Part shown: in pieces, positions 10,550-21,783 of the stretch
Layout: every line of letters begins with the position of its first letter
How positions within the stretch are numbered: the stretch's first letter is position 1
NCBI GenBank assembly: GCA_017311315.1
Contig: CM029654.1
Span: 4,285,382-4,349,381, forward strand
From: Dendrocalamus latiflorus
Taxonomy: Eukaryota; Streptophyta; Magnoliopsida; Poales; Poaceae
DNA length: 64,000 nucleotides
Reading direction: 5' to 3'
Notes under the pieces: generated by a model
What the model saw: only the letters and a program-made list of their open reading frames with translations
What the model was told of the DNA's origin: nothing
Database searches by the model: none
Made by a program: the position numbers and the translations under genes

Positions 10550-11897
10550 AGCAATACTAGCACAAAAAAATAATCCATTTGATTTTGTGACGGTGCACAC
10601 ATATTTTCTTGCTTAGCAAATGTAGGCCAAAGAATTAAAATTTTCGCAATATTACATTTTAAAAATGAGAAATTTGTATTTCTTGTGCCAGTATGGTCAA
10701 ACGAAAACGTGATCTTATTCTTGGGCTCTGCATGCCAGTTGGTTTCTTGCTGGGAAGTGATCGGGAAATAGCTGGCCAATGGCCACAGTGGCCAATAGCT
10801 TTTGGTTTTTTTATAGGCCTTTTACTATAACAATGTTAGTTCTTTATAAGTCAAAAAATAAAAAGTAAAAATTTAAAAAAAATCTGAAAAACATTGCTAA
10901 ATCTTTTAGGACAATGAAAGGTAATAAAGAGAAAAAGCTAAAAAGGCCAAAAAAAAATAAATTTTAGAAACAAAAAAATTGAAGACGTTTGGAGCGGAAA
11001 AAAAAAGAGAAAAAGAGCAGAGGCAAGTAGGCCTAATAGCTGAGAGGGGGCTCAAAGTAAATATCTCAAGTGCTGAGGTTAAATGAGGTACACTCCTCAA
11101 AACTGTATACGTGTTCCATCTTAAGAAATAATAAAAATTTTATTTACTATAATAAAAACCATCATACACGGTAAAAATAACACAACCATGATCCATCTAC
11201 CACTTACTCTTCTCATGCGCTACAGCAGATATATTTCTCCCCAAAGGCAATTGTGGCGTGCTTTACTTACCTGCTGCCTATGTTTTTTCTCTCCCTAACA
11301 AAATCCTTTTTGTTAATTACGAAAAAGAAAGAGTGCGTGTGAACTAGAGACCCCCGGGGGGGGGGGGGGGGGGTTGTTATGCCAGAGCTTGTAAGCAATA
11401 AATTATGACAGCTAGGTTGCCAAAATCCCTAATTTGTTCTTCTCCTCCACTCCTTGTGTGGTGCTAGAGTGAGTTCGTGATGTCTCCCTACTCCTGAGCT
11501 CCATTTTGGGACAGCGGGGGTGTGGAAGTGTGCTTCTTGTTTTTTCATTTTTTTTGTTTTTTCCTCAAATAAACTTTCTTTGTTCTACCTTTGCTGCAAC
11601 TGTTGTGTCCGAAATTGCGGTGATTCCTTGGGTTTTTTTTTTGCCTGCAAAATTTGGGGCAAAAGAAGGGGATCTGCCATTTCTGTGCTCTGTTTGCTAA
11701 ATCCTGACTCAGGCCTGGTATCTTCACTTCCCTTTTTTCTTGAGATTTTAGCATTTTTCCTTTCCAATTTCTTCTTCAAGTAATTTTCTTTTATTTCCAT
11801 TTCTCTCTGTTTTTCCTTTCCTTCCAAGCCCGCGCTTGTGCTGTAAAACTCCGGGTTTGTTGCAAGAAAGATCTCATCTTTGAGCAGCGAGGGATTT
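10550..11897. other. Intergenic and AHL promoter/leader region
   Basis: AT-rich to about 11340, then a homopolymer (C5 followed by an 18-G run at 11356-11373). CT-rich sequence typical of a grass 5' untranslated region leads into the AHL gene from about 11440. No TATA box could be assigned with confidence. Confidence 0.4.
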
Positions 11898-11971
11898 ATG
11901 GGTTTTTGTAGCTTCTTAATCCCTAATCCTAACCTCGCATGAGCGCTCGTGAGCTCTCGTTTAGTGGATAA
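11898..11971 (+). promoter_or_regulatory. Two overlapping uORFs upstream of AHL
   Basis: An ATG at 11898 opens a 14-codon frame that ends in TGA at 11940-11942. A second ATG at 11939-11941 overlaps that stop in ATGA form and opens a 10-codon frame ending in TAA at 11969-11971. The main ATG is at 12024. If transcription starts upstream of 11898, both would be translated before the main frame and could dampen it. Confidence 0.45.
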
Positions 11972-12023
11972 AAATTGCAGCTTTTAGAGTTATAGTTCAA
12001 TAATCGGTTGCAGACTTGCGGTC

Positions 12024-14739
12024 ATGGAGGTGAGGTCTGAGCAAGGGCTAATGGCGGTTAGGGATCTGTTCGGCATGCCGAAGAGCCCGCCGGCGCCGGC
12101 GCCCTCCGCAGCCATGCAGAGCGTGCGCATGGCGTACACCGCGGACGGCACCCCTGTATTCACCCCGGTGAGCTCCGCCGTCGCGCCGCCGGCTTACCAA
12201 CCGGGTCCTGCGGCACCCGGCTCTAACATGTCCGTCACCGGGGCCGCCGGAGGCAATGGCGCGGCGGCGCTGCCGGACACGGCGGAACCAGTGGCTAAGA
12301 AGAAGCGCGGCCGGCCGAGGAAGTACGGGCCCGACGGGTCCATGTCGCTGGCATTGGTCACTGCGTCGACGGCTGCAGGGTCAACGGCGGTGGCGCAGGG
12401 TGCTTCTGGGCCGTTCTCACCCACACCGTCGAAGCCGGCGAGCCTCGGGCCGTCGGCGTCGCCGGACGGAGGGAAGAAGCGGGGCCGGCCTAAGGGGTCT
12501 ACCAACAAGCGGCCCATGGATGCTGTTGGTAATATCTCGATTCCCTATCATTATACTCTGTGTATTTTAGACGCTATTTGCCTTAATATTTCGCTACGAT
12601 TTTTTAGGCTCAAGATTACTAAGGATTGAAGAAAAAACTCTTCTTTTTACTCTTATGGATAACTCTTGCAGTACAATATTAGAAAAAAATTGTCTTTGAG
12701 CTTAAAGTTTGCTAATTGGCTCCGGTTAGAGGGTAGATCTATTGCATACTCTACAGTGTTAGAACTAAAGGGTGAACTGCTAGGGAAATTATCCTTCTAG
12801 CCTTTTGTCCCTCTTTTCTTTTCATTAATTTTATAGTGTAAAAATGTAAATATTTGCTAGATAGATTTACCAACAATTGTTCAGTGATTCATGTGTTAAT
12901 GTATTGTTGAGGATGTTTAATGTGCTGTTGTTTTTCTGTTGAATTATGAAACATCCATTTTATTTTATTCTAGTTTCTTGTGTGCTTATCTTGTATACAA
13001 TTAATGTGAAATCGATGTGTGTTGACTTCATCTTTGCTGAAGTTTTCCCCGTAGACAGTTGGTCTTAGTCCTAATTTAAAGCCGTCTTGCAGGGTCAGCA
13101 GGAGTTGGATTTACACCTCATGTTATTACAGTTCAAGCTGGAGAGGTATAGCATTCCATAGTTAAACATTTTAGTACAAGTTGAATTGCCAGATTGAAGC
13201 ATGTAATTTGAAGCATTGATTAATTCCAACTTTGCACTAAGCTATCGCATTGTGCTTAGATGCCTTACTACCATATATTGCTGATGGTTATTCTGACTTC
13301 TGAGTGTAGTGTACCGCTCGGCACAAAATCCCCTTCGATCATATGCAATATTTCTAGTTTATCCTCCCATTTCTGACTTGTAAATCTCATTCAACCTTCA
13401 TGTTTGACATCCTTTTTTTAGATGGTCTGTGATATTTATATCTAATTATCGATACCTGTTTCATTGATCACAAAATCCAATCTACATTAAATCAATGTTA
13501 TTTTGACCTGGCCTTTATGTTGTTTATGATTTTTATTGCTGCTGCTTTGCTACAAGTTTTTTTTTAATTCTTTGCGTGACATTGCCTTCTTTTAGAAAGT
13601 TTTAAGATAGTGAGTTCTGAAGGTATTAGCATTGTTTTCCCAAAATTAACGAAAAACACTTCAACTCTACTTTTCAGGATGTGTCAGCCAAGATTATGTC
13701 ATTTTCTCAGCATGGAACTCGTGCAGTTTGTGTTCTGTCAGCAAATGGCGCCATATCAAATGTAACACTTTGCCAAACTGCTACATCAGGTGGAACTGTA
13801 ACATATGAGGTTTGTACTTTTAACCAGTGGAAGCTAATAGAGTAGAGACAGTCATCTCTGAAATAGAGATCATGTTGTGAGCTGTTGGTAGTAAAGCACC
13901 TAAGATGATATTATGAGATCATGACTCATGAGAGGCGTAAAGTTGCTGCAAAGTTGTGTATGCTCTGTCTATGTACAATGTAATATATGTTAATTGCAAA
14001 TGCTTATTACTCTTTATTTTTTCCACAGGGCCAATTTGAGATACTGTCACTGTCTGGGTCATTCCTTCTAATGGACAAGGGAGGCCAGCTTAGCCGAACT
14101 GGGGGGCTCAGTGTTTCTTTGGCTGGTCCTGATGGTCGTCTCCTGGGTGGTGGGGTTGCTGGACTTCTCATAGCAGCTTCACCTATCCAGGTATTATTAT
14201 CTACCTTGCAGTGATCCCAAGCTCGTTTATTAGGAACATTAGAAACGATATACCTCGCTGTAGAATATTTCCTTCATAGGTTTGACTTACTGCAATTTTC
14301 CCATGTTCTCTCATTAATCAAAATGAACTTGTGTTCCGAACTTGGTTAGATGTAAGTAGCTTGACATCATTGCAGCTTTTTTCGTCTTCTAAAAAACTTG
14401 AGATGCTCTAACCATGGGCAATTTTACTTTTGCTTTACTGGATTTTATGCACAAGACAATGATATCGATTACCAGTGTTACTTGTATTATCTGCAGATAG
14501 TAGTGGGAAGCTTCAATGCTGGAGGGAAAAAAGGGCCAAAGCAGCAGGTTCCTTCCAACCCCACATCCGCACTGAAGGTCGCTCCGACCACCGGGATGGG
14601 GCCCAATAGCCCCCCTTCAAGAGGTACATTGAGTGAATCGTCAGGTGGCGCTGGAAGCCCGCTACATCAGCTACATCAAGGCATCGCTGCCAGCAACAAT
14701 AACCAGCCGCCGATCTTGTCTAGCATGCCCTGGAAATGA
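12024..14739 (+). CDS. AT-hook motif nuclear-localized (AHL) protein, two AT-hooks
   Basis: Five exons join in frame to 364 residues: 12024-12528, 13093-13145, 13678-13809, 14029-14190, 14497-14739, all GT-AG. AHL proteins are nuclear minor-groove DNA-binding proteins that act at matrix-attached chromatin and repress or modulate transcription; the PPC domain mediates trimer formation and partner binding. Visible here are a first AT-hook with extended core KKKRGRPRKYGPDG (about residues 92-105), a second KKRGRPKGSTNK (about 151-162), and a PPC/DUF296 domain from about 172 to 300, including the conserved block GQFEILSLSGSF in exon 4. Two hooks with an RGRPRKY first hook fit the intron-containing, type II AHL clade. 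The C-terminal tail is Pro/Ser/Gly-rich. The start is the first ATG of the GC-rich frame, and two short uORFs precede it. Which AHL member it is cannot be said. Confidence 0.95.
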
Positions 14740-15708
14740 GCTCCGCATCCTTGACCCAGATTTCGGACTCCGACAGGCCATCGATGAACTGCCTCCCTGG
14801 CAGAAAGTAGCAACTGGCGCTTCAGTGCCGCTCGTTTAACTAGCTAGCTCTTACGTAGTGTAAATCTGAAGTTTAATTAGGGGAGTATTGTAGCTGGTAA
14901 GTGTAGCTGTCGTGTAGGTTCCACCCTCAATTTCTGTATTAGGTGGTTGTTTATTGTTATCTTGAGATGATCTTTGAGATATGATCATATGATCCTATGC
15001 AGCGTTATTAAAGATTATTGTTTTTATGTTCAATCAACTTTATGTATTGCCCGTTTATTTCCTGCAAAACTATGTTCTTTGCAGCTGAGCACTTTTGCTG
15101 CTGCAGTTGCTACTTACTAAGATTTGGTATGCTTAAACACTAGCGGCCAGGTGTTTGTCAAAAGATTTTCGCAGTCTTTGTATAGAATGATGTCTCGGAA
15201 GCTCTCCGAGCTGTCCTAACGGAAATTGGCGCAAACAAAACAACTCAATTTTCAGCAGCAAAATGAAGAGCAAGACATCCACAAAATGAGTCAATTTTCA
15301 GTGACAACGAAGAATAGGGCTTCCCTTAGTAGCAAAAGCAATATTTTCCCTAGAATAAACTGCGAAATGAGCTGGGCAGTGGCAAGAATCAGAACAACAC
15401 AGCAACTGGCAAATGCTAGAACAAGACATCCTTTGAACATAAAGCTACAAGAGTCAGTCATTGTTTGCAGCCGTGTATAGCAATGCAACTGCAGTTACTA
15501 AAAGCACACAATCGACCAAGAGAAGTTTAAAAGACATGCTAGTATACTATCCCGACAAGATATTCTTGATTGCATTTTAATTTGATTCTACATCCTCCAA
15601 TTTTCGACAGAACCAACTGATTTTCAGGTCACGTATGGGGTTTGGATCGAACCATCCACATTCTACAGCATCATTTGTGGAGCAGATCTCATGCATGAGG
15701 TGCTATTG
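14740..15708. other. Convergent intergenic region of AHL and RGTB
   Basis: This contains the AHL 3' untranslated region (probably to about 15030) and, from the other side, that of the minus-strand prenyltransferase gene. The two genes are tail to tail. I see no further gene. Confidence 0.5.
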
Positions 15709-18147
15709 TTATTTTCTCAAGAAAATCCGGTTGACCACATCCAACGGCAGCGCATAGGCAGGATCAATAGGCTTCACTCCAGGGTACTCCATCAATGAAA
15801 GCCCTGCTTGCAATAGGCCAACTGATTCAGCCAAGGGCTTACAGTTTCAATTCATGCAAATACCATACTACAAGATCCTTATGATAAAATACCATTGGGA
15901 AGAAATATAAATACCTGCAACTCCAAAGTACGTGTGGTAGATATCCACCGCATTATCTGGTCTATCTGAAATTCCACCATTTTCTTTGTCCTGCAAATGA
16001 ATAAGATTTTGTGCGCAACATATATGGAAAGGGCAAAAACTAATCTTTTAGTTAATGGACACATAATTATCGAAATATCAGAGGCAAGAATCACAAGCAG
16101 TTACCTGACAGTTCAGAATGAATTTTGCAAGTTTATCCTTGTCAATCCAATGCACTCTATCAATCATTATCAAGCTTGATAACACCCACCACGAGTAGCA
16201 CACCTAGAGTGAGCAGTTCAATTAAATCTATGGTGCCATGATACAGTAAAAAATGCAAAAGATGCACAATCTGAGAAAAAGGCAGTAAATCTCAACATCA
16301 GCAAGTTTCTCAGGCCGCCCATTGAGCCCTCCCTCTCCACACTGGCGCTCACAAAGCCACCATCCAAGGAGATCTCTATCAATGTGATGTAAAGAGCCAG
16401 TGATTGCGAGAGCACCAACACAACAAAATACTGCATGGAAATGTATATAGGATGCTCAGGTTATCTGACAGCTATAAAGTGACAACTTACAGATAAATAA
16501 AAAGAATTAGGAAATAATCTTGTGAGGGTATACAAATATCAGGTCATCAATCACCATAGGAATAGCTAATATTAGGATGATGTTACGGCATACCAATTGA
16601 AATGCCACAATAGTTATAGAAAGTTATAATAGTAAAAGATTATATTTTTCCGAATGAAATGTTTTTAGTTCTGTACATTTCTGTTCTTCTGGTAAGTTAA
16701 TTCTAGTGCATCCCAGAATTAGTTGACAGTGCAGTCCACAATTAGCAATTCAATTCTTCTTTTTTCACAATATGAAAAGAAATACAGATAGACGATCTTT
16801 CATGATCTGATAAAGCATCATCCTAAAACACTTAATTAAATTCCAGTTCTACTCAGGTACTCTAAAAACAGGATTTAGAGAAAAATCAAGATAATGCATA
16901 CTCTGCCCAGCATGGGACTCCCCTCCTGGCATAGCTCCAAATCCGCCATCCAAGTTCTTACAGCTGACAATATAATCTACAGCCTTTTCCACATTAATTT
17001 TATGCAGACGACGTAGTAATGATAAGGTGCATATGGCAATATACGAGAACCTACAAAATATATGTTAAGTTTGCGTTGGTAGCTCATAGAAGTTGCGTTC
17101 AAATCAAAAGCATTGGAATCCAAAAGCATGGTTAAGGTTTTTACCTAGTGTCAACTTCACCCCAAATATCACCAGAAAATGATCCATCCTCATTTTGAAG
17201 TCCAGCAACATCTGGTACGATTTAGACAGGAAAAAGAATAGCGAACCAGATTTCACGCTTAGGATGCGGCTACTTCCAATTATTCAGAAATTATGAGCTT
17301 GCCAAAAGAACTAGAGAATTTTTATCTCATAATCCTTTACTTCATGATGTGTAGCATGCAAGTTAAGCCAAGACCACAAGACAACGAAGTACCTAGAACT
17401 AGGTAATGCAGCAGGTTAATGTTTCCAAATTCTACTGCGGCATAGGATCGACCACCCCATGTTGTTTTATTCTGGATGCACCAGTAGACTAAAATTTTGA
17501 CATGGCGCAGTCGGTGAGGAAATTAGTGGGTGATAGATGCTACGGTGCAGGTTGCCATATCTGTGTAAATAACAGGGCCTTGGCAAACTAACATTTGCAA
17601 GTCTACCACACCGGCATGAACCAAACTCAAGATCTCTAGAAAGGATACAATCAGCAACCATGTCCACATCAAGAACATCAAGCCGATCGAAGAGGCACAG
17701 GACCTGCACGGCGCTGAGCGTGTATAGGACATGTGGGTCGTGCCCAACGTTCCCTCCAAATCCACCTGCACAACCACATCACAAGAACAGCGCACAAATC
17801 AAGAGCCTCTCTCTCAGGGATCCAAGGACCCAGAAAGAAAACCGACTCTTTCCCCCTCCTCGCAGTACCAGATTCGGGTTGGTAGCAGGACATGATCCAG
17901 TCGATGACCTCACCGGCGTCGACGGCGTGGAGCTTGTGAAGGAGGTCGAGCGTGGTAAGGCCCCAGTAGGCGCCGTTGAGCCGGATGTGCTCCATCACCA
18001 GCGACTCGAACGAGTCCTTCTTCTGCGGCAACAAGGAGACAGTTGGCATCCGAGCGAGGGGTGGAGAGTGGTGGGGGAGCCTACCTTCTCGACGGTGACG
18101 ATGTAGCGGACGTGCTTCTCCGCAGCCAGCTCCCCTTGTTCCCCCAT
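15709..18147 (-). CDS. RGTB: Rab geranylgeranyltransferase (type II) beta subunit
   Basis: Nine minus-strand exons join in frame to 317 residues, close to the usual size of this subunit: 18147-18085, 18022-17869, 17765-17649, 17211-17145, 17050-16902, 16430-16297, 16203-16105, 15990-15915, 15803-15709. With the alpha subunit and Rab escort protein, the enzyme attaches geranylgeranyl groups to C-terminal cysteines of Rab GTPases in the cytosol, allowing them to bind membranes. The repeated prenyltransferase motifs are present (DGSFSGD, LDGGFGAMPGGESHAGQ, EGGLNGRPEKLADVCYSWW, ENGGISDRPDNAVDIYHT). The zinc ligands expected for the family are visible as D228 and C230 (across the exon 6/7 junction) and H280. 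In the QCGEGGLNGR motif, Gly-Glu stands where Arg-Asp is common. The start is the first ATG, followed by GEQGELAAEKHVRYIV. All splice phases agree, so the gene looks intact. Confidence 0.96.
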
Positions 18148-19140
18148 GGCTGCCTCGCTCGCTTGGTCCGTGCTGCCCCGTTCTCCTCCTCGAGTGGAGG
18201 TGCTCGCTTCGCCGCGGCTGCGCGTGGTGGGAGATGGGGAGTAAGGGTACGGGCCCATGGGCTTATTTGGGGTTTTCCTGTCCGGTTTACATAATCGGCA
18301 GGCCTACGATCACGAACAAAATTTGCCATCCAATTTCATAATGGGCCAAGCCTCGGTGGCATGGCCTATACGTGACGCGATCCACCACCAGAAAGGGCTG
18401 GGCTTAAGATAGAATTTAGAATGAGGTGTAGGAGAAATTAATGTAGAAAGACAGGGAAGCAATATCTCATGCAAGATATTGTATTGCATGTGCACAAAAT
18501 TCAAATAGCAAGAAACCACCAAAAATTTGTATTGAGGAGAAACTACAGTGTCTATGCTAACTTTTGAGAGAGTGAGAGGAGGGGGGGGAGAGGGGAATAG
18601 CGAATGGTGAGATTTATTCCTTAAGCCCACGTATAAAAATCACCTACTAAAGAAGTAGTGTTTATAATAATTTCTTATTGATGTGAAAGGGTATACATAT
18701 AGTTTAAGATAACTATCATTAGGATTGTCCTCATGGGGGACAGGGATCCCACAGAGACGGAGACCGAAGATGTTTGTGCCCCATTTAGGCCTTATTTAGG
18801 AGGTTTATTTTCTACCGAGATCTACATAGATGAATTAATATTTTAGTTTAAAATTCTAATCCATCTACATAGATCCAAGTCTAGAATGAATCTTCTAGAC
18901 AAACACTTGTCTAAGCGAGGCCAGGGCGGGACATGGCGCCCGTTGGCCATCCCTAGCGACGCCGACGCCGTGGGCGGTGTGTGCTGCGTGATGGAGAATA
19001 CTCGTAGAGTACATCCCACAATCCTGCACTCCGCGCGATCCCGGCCTGGTTCTGGGAGAATCGCCAATGATTAGCATCTTGTGTTGGCACTGCAATTGTC
19101 ATGCAAGGACGATTCGATCATCATTCTTGAGCATGACTGG
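18148..19140. other. Intergenic, RGTB promoter side
   Basis: The first 120 bp hold the RGTB leader on the minus strand. Beyond that the sequence is AT-rich with a short G-rich tract near 18580. The open frames around 18843-19095 have no recognisable domain. Confidence 0.4.
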
Positions 19141-19457
19141 CCATCCGTATTAGTTTGTGTTAATGATTTTTGACCGTGGCTGATAGAAGCTAATGTGTTT
19201 ATGTTGACGTATGGTTTTTGATTTTTTGTTAACTACATTATATAAGAAAAAGAATAAACGATAGTGCAACGAAATACACTACAACATTCGGACCACTATG
19301 TAACTTAAGAAATTGTAACATTATAAAATACAAAATGTGTTACAACATACAAAAATAAATAGTAGTGACTGATAGAAATGACTTATAAAAACTGAAACGT
19401 TTATATTAGCTTTGGCTTCTCTAAGCAGAAGCCAGAAGCTAAAGCTAATACGAATGG
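19141..19457. mobile_element. MITE with CCATYCGTATTAG ends (317 bp)
   Basis: The left end CCATCCGTATTAG pairs with the right end CTAATACGAATGG. The interior is AT-rich and non-coding and shares words with the 9500-9789 element. No clear target duplication is seen. Confidence 0.6.
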
Positions 19458-19900
19458 GACTCAACTACATACTCATATAACAGCATTGCAGTTTTTTCAC
19501 CATGCCTTGTGGCACCAAACTTAATTTCATGCCTGCAAAACATTTTACGGGTGGGTTCAGCAAGACTTTGCTTTGGCTTTGACTTATATTTGCTACAATA
19601 ACTAGCTTTTAAATAGTGCGCTTTTTGAAAGCATGGTCTACAGGTATATTATAGTACAAACTATACCGAGTTCAGCTATACTGGCCAAAATCGCATGCGA
19701 CTATTTTTCTTTGCATACTACCTCTCGCAAACAGTACAGAATTCAAAAATGTTAGCAAAAAACTATAAGATATAGTCCAAAAGAATCCATCCATACATCT
19801 ATCTGCCTCGCACTTCACCACCATCCACCACCCCTAAAGAAAAAAAACGGTGAGATCATGTACACACATGGAACACCACCGTACCCCAAGCAGAAAAAAG

Positions 19901-20177
19901 AGTAAAGTCCATTACCGGTCCTTAAACTTTTTATGCTGTGTCATTCCGGTCCATAGACTTTCAAAGTGTGTCATCCCGGTCCTTAAACTTTCAAAGTGTG
20001 GCAATATCCTATGTAGTTGTAGCAGTGAACTTTTTATGCTGTGTCATCCTGGTCCATAGACTTTCAAAAGAAATTGCCACACTTTGAAAGTTTAAGGACC
20101 GGAATGACACACTTTGAAAGTCTATGGACCGGGATGATACAACATAAAAAGTTTAAGGACCGGTAATGGACTTTACT
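19901..20177. mobile_element. Foldback MITE made of long inverted repeats (277 bp)
   Basis: The left part AGTAAAGTCCATTACCGGTC is mirrored by GACCGGTAATGGACTTTACT at the right end. The inner words GGTCCTTAAACTTT and GGTCCATAGACTTTCAAA alternate several times on each arm, so most of the element can fold into one hairpin. It is non-coding. Internal duplication of the arm units is evident. Confidence 0.85.
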
Positions 20178-20286
20178 CCAGAAAAAACCAAGCAACAGTC
20201 CAACAAGAAACAACACAAGCAGACCGAGGTATCATGTCACCGGCTAAAACCAGAACGAACTCCTATATCGATCTAGTCTTCAGAAT

Positions 20287-21783
20287 TCAGAAGCCGTAGT
20301 TGCTGAACATGAGGCTGCCGGTGGCGTACGCGCTGAGCAACTCGTTGCGCGGCGACCACAGCTCCGCCCTGAGCCCCACCCTCCTGAGCGCCTTCAGGAT
20401 CTTGTTCCGGTTCGCGTACCCGCTGACGACTACCTTCTGGATGCTCGCCTCCAGCTCCACCCTCTCGACGCCTGCACACAGTTAATCATGGCAACCACAA
20501 GATCAGGCAGATGCTAATCAAGACTGCCGGAAAGAAAGGCCTTCATGGCATGGCTTCGGTAACGGAGAAAAGATCATCAGATCTAGTACATGGATGGAGT
20601 ACAGCTACAGTGAAATGCAGAGCCAGAGCCTCCTTTTGTTTTTACCTTTCACTTTGGACAGGCATCTCCGTACCCTCCTCTCATGCAATGCGACCATCTC
20701 CACTTTCAGCTCAGTGGTCTGCATGCATGGGGGAAATTAGGAAATGAGCACAGGATGTGCATTTACATGCATTGATCATGAAAAGGTACTGCCGAAATAA
20801 TGACATTCTTTTATGTTTTATCCCTTTAAACAGGCACATTTTTGCATGAATATCTTACGAAGCAGAGAGAGGTCCCAACTATCCTTCACAGCGGCGGAGG
20901 AGCCGATAGGGCGAGCTTGATTTTTTCACCGCTGCCTTCTGCCTCTCCGTTTACTCCCTGCCTTCTGCCTCTCCGCCTCGCCCCGGTCTTCCTACTCCCT
21001 GGCTTCTCTCGGGTCTCTCTCTCTCTCGCCCCGGTCTCTCCACCCGCTCACCTCGGCGCTGCCTGGCTCTCTCTCCCTCTATCGCCCCGGTCGTCTTGGC
21101 TCCTCTGCGCCGTCTCACCACTGCCGACTCTCCCGCGCCGGCCCTTGCCGCCCGGACCTTCCTCTCCTCGCCGCGCGGCTACGCCTGAGACACAGCCGCC
21201 CGGATCCGCGGCCTAGAGCCCGGATTTGGTGTTCTCTTCCTCAAGCCCTCCCGATTTCTTATGGATTGGTTGCTATTTTCTTTGATTTCTAATGATTGTT
21301 CTTCTTGATGTGAGGTTTTGGAGGTGTGCCGCCCCGTCACGGCCGGTTTGCGCCGCCGCACGCCGGGGAGTGCCCATGGCCGCCGGTATTGCTTTCGATC
21401 CGCCCCACCTCATTTTTTCCCCGTCCTCCGCCACTGATCCTTCATGTATATAATCTAGCGACCTCTCTATATTGTTTTCGGGGCAGGGTAGGGTATAAAG
21501 AAGGTTAACTATGGCTCTAACTTGCAATGCACATGCATTGTTACTCTGTCTGCAATTTCCTGATTTCTGTTAAAAGGAACAATAGAGGAGCAGAAGGTAC
21601 ATCAAGAGATATATATACATAGTGCATCTTGAAAACTAATGCAAATTCATTAGGATTTACATAGCATCATTTTCAGGCGATAAACTCATAGGAACCTCAC
21701 TGAATTATCATCTCTACATGAGACAACAATCTAACAAAGCGCCTCTAGATCATGAATTGCAATTAGCGAATCCATACCTCCAT
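20287..21783 (-). CDS. Small HMA-fold protein lacking the metal-binding cysteines
   Basis: Three minus-strand exons give 87 residues: 21783-21778 (only six coding bases), 20718-20646, and 20471-20287. The fold matches the heavy-metal-associated domain of plant HIPP/HPP proteins: a beta strand TTELKVEMVALHERR, a helix VRRCLSKVKGVERVEL, then IQKVVVSGYANRNKILKAL and GLRAEL. In canonical members the loop after the first strand carries MxCxxC, which binds copper or other metals. Here that loop reads MVALHE, so both cysteines are absent. The C-terminus ends SNYGF without a CaaX prenylation box. It may act as a protein-protein module rather than a metal chaperone. The first exon is inferred from ATGGAG followed by GT with phase agreement; another start is possible. 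The first intron (about 1.06 kb) contains an unusual GC-rich block. Confidence 0.82.
20860..21480. other. GC-rich block inside the HMA gene's first intron
   Basis: This segment has pyrimidine-rich, GC-rich sequence, with an open plus frame at 20842-21216 of low complexity (Ser, Pro, Leu, Arg). It looks like the leader and first exon of a gene on the plus strand, possibly followed by an intron from about 21370. It may be an inserted gene fragment or an alternative promoter region. I found no terminal repeats. Confidence 0.35.

Noticed and set aside
12194..12570. Alternative frames over AHL exon 1
   Set aside because: Shadow frames of the GC-rich AHL first exon; the AT-hook motifs are only in the chosen frame.
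16218..16436. Minus open frame of 72 codons beginning in an intron
   Set aside because: It overlaps RGTB exon 6 in a different frame; the RGTB frame carries the conserved prenyltransferase residues.
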